Assembly: GCA_004377245.1 (NCBI GenBank)
Contig: SOIK01000013.1
Span: forward strand, 1 to 7,181
Length of the DNA stretch: 7,181 bases
From: Sulfurovum sp.
Lineage (GTDB): Bacteria > Campylobacterota > Campylobacteria > Campylobacterales > Sulfurovaceae
Direction: 5' to 3'
Under the pieces are notes generated by a model. It did no database searches. It saw only the letters and a program-made list of their open reading frames with translations, and was not told where the DNA came from. Both the position numbers and the translations under genes were made by a program. Positions 5,473-7,181 of this stretch are shown here, one piece after another (the stretch's first letter is position 1; every line of letters begins with the position of its first letter).

Positions 5473-6138
5473 CTATGCATAATCAATAGGGTCAACTTCA
5501 CCTGCATTTTTAAAACCACGTAATCTTAATCTACAACTATCACATACACCACACGCTTTCCCCTCAGACTGATAACAACTCCAAGTGTCTTGCAATGGTA
5601 CAGATAATTCAAGAGACTTCTGAACGATATCACTCTTCTTTAATGAGACCAGAGGCATTTTTATCTCTAAATTTGTCTCCTCTTTTGTCCCCATATTAAT
5701 CGCTTTTTGCATCTGTTCAATGTAACTTTCTCTACAGTCAGGGTATCCACTGCTGTCTTCTTCAACTACACCTATGTAGAGAGCCCGTGCACTATGTTTT
5801 TCTGCAATAGCAGCTGCAATAGAGAGAAAAATACCATTTCTAAATGGAACATAGGTGACAGGTACACCCTCTTCCACTCCTCCTGTAGGTACATCTATAC
5901 TTTTATCTGTTAAAGCAGATGCACCGATTTGCTCAAAGAAACCTAAGTCGATTTCATAAGATTTTTTTGCATCAACATCTTTAGCGATCTTTCGAAAGCA
6001 CTCTAACTCTTTGGCTTGGGTACGCTGTCCATAATTAAAATGTAAAGCAATAATCTCATAACCTTCATTTTGTGCCATCTTTGCACTCAAGGCACTATCC
6101 ATACCTCCAGAGATGATACAGACTGCTTTTTTATTCAT
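5473..6138 (-). CDS. queC: 7-cyano-7-deazaguanine (preQ0) synthase QueC
   Basis: QueC converts 7-carboxy-7-deazaguanine to preQ0 with ATP and ammonia, a step in queuosine tRNA modification. The 221-residue protein has normal length. It carries the N-type ATP pyrophosphatase P-loop SGGMDS (10-15), HFNYGQR (33-39), YVPFRN (96-101), GYPDCR (131-136), and a C-terminal zinc site of four cysteines, C188, C196, C199 and C202, in SCYQSEGKACGVCDSC. ATG at 6138 has GGAG 8 nt upstream. It is transcribed on its own here: ybeY is divergent and the repeat ORF convergent, with no queD or queE beside it. No preQ1 riboswitch is recognisable in its leader. Confidence 0.96.
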   Translation of the reverse strand: MNKKAVCIISGGMDSALSAKMAQNEGYEIIALHFNYGQRTQAKELECFRKIAKDVDAKKSYEIDLGFFEQIGASALTDKSIDVPTGGVEEGVPVTYVPFRNGIFLSIAAAIAEKHSARALYIGVVEEDSSGYPDCRESYIEQMQKAINMGTKEETNLEIKMPLVSLKKSDIVQKSLELSVPLQDTWSCYQSEGKACGVCDSCRLRLRGFKNAGEVDPIDYA

Positions 6139-6141
6139 TAT

Positions 6142-6258
6142 AGAGTCTCCTGCAAATAAATTCTTGTCACTTCTCGCCCAACAGGCTGATGCAGGAAATC
6201 ACTAAATGATTTCTCGTAAAAGCTTCGCCCTTGGCGAGAAGGAGTCATTTTGACTCTT
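6142..6258. repeat. Palindrome-rich spacer element between queC and ybeY
   Basis: The 169-bp gap between divergent queC and ybeY is mostly nested inverted repeats. CTTCTCGCC (6170-6178, then an extra C and AA) pairs with TTGGCGAGAAG (6231-6241). Inside it, GAAATCA (6195-6201) pairs with TGATTTC (6207-6213) over a 5-nt loop. Outside, GAGTCA and TGACTC form a short hairpin at 6243-6257, and AGAGTC (6142-6147) near queC is complementary to GACTCT (6252-6257). No ORF is evident. It may be a dispersed palindromic element or a structured leader for queC; nothing in it matches a known riboswitch. Confidence 0.5.
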
Positions 6259-6279
6259 TAGCTAATATTTTACTGCCAT

Positions 6280-6299
6280 TTTACCAAGATTTGGGTAAA
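6280..6299 (+). promoter_or_regulatory. Short hairpin just upstream of ybeY
   Basis: TTTACC (6280-6285) and GGTAAA (6294-6299) are exact reverse complements with an 8-nt loop, ending 8 nt before the ybeY ATG. The ybeY start has no good Shine-Dalgarno; only GAG is near it. The hairpin sits where the ribosome would land and might influence initiation. It could also be chance. Confidence 0.3.
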
Positions 6300-6307
6300 C
6301 TTCGAGC

Positions 6308-6760
6308 ATGAATATTATAGACTTAGAGAATCAAACTAGCCTACCAGTAGATATTGATGGACTTGAAAAAATAGCCCAAAGTCTTACAATCAAAGAGATA
6401 GAGCTTATTATCACAGATAATAAAACGATCCAAGAGCTTAACCAAGAATATAGAGAAAAAGATAAACCAACAGATGTACTTAGTTTTCCTATGGATGCTC
6501 CTTTTACTGAACAATCTATCTTTGGTATGCCTTTAGGATCGATCGTTATCTCTGCAGATTTTGTGAGACAAAAAGCGGATGAGTTTGGGCATAATATACA
6601 AGATGAGCTCTCATTACTTTTCATTCATGGTCTACTTCATCTTCTCGGCTTTGATCATGAAACGGATGATGGTGAGATGAGAGCCAGAGAAAAAGAGATC
6701 ATAGAGGCATTTAATCTACCTTCGAGTCTTATAGTAAGAACAAATGAACCCTCTGCATAA
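6308..6760 (+). CDS. ybeY: rRNA maturation endonuclease YbeY
   Basis: YbeY is a metal-dependent single-strand endoribonuclease acting in 16S rRNA 3'-end maturation and ribosome quality control. The 150-residue protein contains the signature HGLLHLLGFDH with zinc ligands H107, H111 and H117, and EYREKDKPTDVLSFPM (47-62) with the conserved Arg (R49). GSIVIS (77-82) is the conserved strand before the helix. The ATG at 6308 gives the expected N-terminus despite a weak ribosome binding site. The last codons (the final base of N146, then E147-A150 and the stop) lie inside the left inverted repeat of the element that follows, so the original C-terminus was probably altered by its insertion. The catalytic core is unaffected. 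Confidence 0.95.
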   Translation: MNIIDLENQTSLPVDIDGLEKIAQSLTIKEIELIITDNKTIQELNQEYREKDKPTDVLSFPMDAPFTEQSIFGMPLGSIVISADFVRQKADEFGHNIQDELSLLFIHGLLHLLGFDHETDDGEMRAREKEIIEAFNLPSSLIVRTNEPSA

Positions 6761-6776
6761 CCCTAGGCACTCATAA
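6745..6776 (+). repeat. Left terminal inverted repeat of the MITE-like element
   Basis: These 32 bp are complementary to 7015-7046 with three mismatches. The segment includes the ybeY stop codon (6758-6760). Part of it, CTAGGCACTC (6763-6772), has a second exact complement inside the element at 6984-6993, which would allow alternative pairing. Confidence 0.85.
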
Positions 6777-7014
6777 TGGGTTTTGCAAATGTAAGATTTT
6801 GCAAGAGATTTTTAAAACCTAGCCATAGCTAAGTTGAAGGAAATATCTTGTGAAAGGTTGCATTTGCAAAGCCCACCCTTCGGGCATCACTAGCTTTCAC
6901 CTATGCGTTGTTACGCTTTCTCACCTTAGCTATGGCTAGGGTTTGCCCTGACCGTAGGGAGGAAATGCCCTTGGGGTACAAAAGAGTGCCTAGCCTAGAC
7001 AAAAGCTAGAGATG

Positions 7015-7046
7015 TTATGAGTACATAGGGTTATTCAGAGGGTTCA
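7015..7046 (-). repeat. Right terminal inverted repeat of the MITE-like element
   Basis: This is the reverse complement of 6745-6776 at 29 of 32 positions. It ends 16 bp before the ATG of the antiporter gene, leaving the gene's own ribosome binding site outside the element. Confidence 0.85.
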
Positions 7047-7062
7047 AATATTAAGGATAGTA

Positions 7063-7181
7063 ATGAATTTTGTCATTTTTGTTATCGCCATGGGCATTTT
7101 GATTTGGGGTGCAGATTTGCTCATAAATCAAAGTGAGCGTATCGCTTTAAAATATAGGATACCAGAGTTTATCATCGGGGC
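7063..7181 (+). CDS. Calcium/sodium antiporter, CaCA family (5' part only)
   Basis: The first 39 codons of an integral membrane protein run off the right edge. ATG 7063 follows AAGGAT (7053-7058) with 4-nt spacing. The N-terminus is a hydrophobic helix (NFVIFVIAMGILIWGADLLI) leading into the segment NQSERIALKYRIPEFIIGA. GADLL followed by a short amphipathic stretch and P-x-F-IIG matches the start of YrbG-type K+-dependent Na+/Ca2+ exchangers, which exchange Ca2+ against Na+ across the inner membrane. The ion-binding alpha repeats lie beyond the window. The upstream MITE-like element separates it from ybeY, with which it might once have been cotranscribed. Confidence 0.75.
   Translation, partial: MNFVIFVIAMGILIWGADLLINQSERIALKYRIPEFIIG

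Larger units (their letters stand above)
6745..7046. mobile_element. 302-bp non-coding MITE-like element with 32-bp terminal inverted repeats
   Basis: The ends, 6745-6776 and 7015-7046, are reverse complements at 29 of 32 positions and begin TGAACCCTCTG. The match stops abruptly outside them. No sizeable ORF lies inside. The interior is full of complementary pairs: 6778-6791 with 6861-6874 (13/14), 6818-6833 with 6925-6940 (16/16), 6850-6856 with 6894-6900, 6890-6897 with 7002-7009, and 6882-6887 with 6965-6970. The first two interleave, so they cannot both form in one simple fold. No clear target duplication is seen beyond a possible AA. Size, ends and lack of coding fit a miniature inverted-repeat element. 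It overlaps the 3' end of ybeY and separates it from the antiporter gene. Confidence 0.75.

Noticed and set aside
5066..5482. Alternative plus-strand ORF overlapping the repeat protein
   Set aside because: Its open frame follows from the same repetitive DNA. The protein is a monotonous Val/Thr/Ile mix, whereas the 5002 frame gives patterned Cys, Trp and Gly positions.
6139..6170. preQ1 riboswitch in the queC leader
   Set aside because: Neither the compact preQ1-I hairpin with an A-rich tail nor a larger preQ1 class could be recognised; only palindromes are seen.
6243..6257. GAGTCA-TTT-TGACTC hairpin as an intrinsic terminator
   Set aside because: It lies between divergent genes with nothing upstream to terminate on the plus strand, and no U-run follows on the minus strand.

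Overview
The window looks like chromosomal DNA from a member of the Campylobacterota (Epsilonproteobacteria), probably a Sulfurovum/Sulfurimonas-like free-living relative. This is inferred from the AT-rich sequence, the tight gene packing, the FabI N-terminus and A93 variant typical of Campylobacter/Helicobacter, and frequent TTG starts with AAGGA-type ribosome binding sites. No rRNA, tRNA or CRISPR is visible.

Layout. Positions 1-355 (minus) hold the start of a zinc-ribbon SAM methyltransferase. Divergent from it is a Tat-exported TRAP solute-binding lipoprotein (416-1516), with no TRAP permease genes beside it. A minus-strand block follows: a 144-residue protein resembling a catalytically dead GGDEF domain, a 105-residue protein built from two copies of a 35-residue unit, rlmB (23S rRNA 2'-O-methyltransferase) and fabI (enoyl-ACP reductase), with fabI-rlmB closely coupled. 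Divergent from fabI is a stand-alone asparaginase N-domain protein (4044-4535); its upstream gap carries a perfect 8-bp inverted repeat that may be an operator.

The most interesting part is 4536-5467. An extended -10 promoter is followed by what reads as a cyclic-di-GMP-I (GEMM-I) riboswitch (about 4581-4655). It leads into a small lipoprotein gene (4686-5039) and an overlapping, out-of-frame Tyr/Arg/Gly/Cys-rich repeat ORF (5002-5430). The 3' strand of the riboswitch can pair with the Shine-Dalgarno region of the lipoprotein gene, which suggests translational control, ON with ligand. A perfect 14-bp hairpin closes the unit against the convergent queC.

The last part holds queC (minus, queuosine/preQ0 synthesis), a highly palindromic spacer, ybeY (plus, rRNA maturation endonuclease), and a 302-bp non-coding element with 32-bp terminal inverted repeats (29/32 matching). 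I read this as a MITE-like element. Its left end supplies the last codons and stop of ybeY. The window ends in the first 39 codons of a Na+/Ca2+ exchanger-family protein.

Most genes are housekeeping (fabI, rlmB, queC, ybeY). The accessory interest lies in the putative second-messenger-controlled surface protein unit and the MITE-like element.
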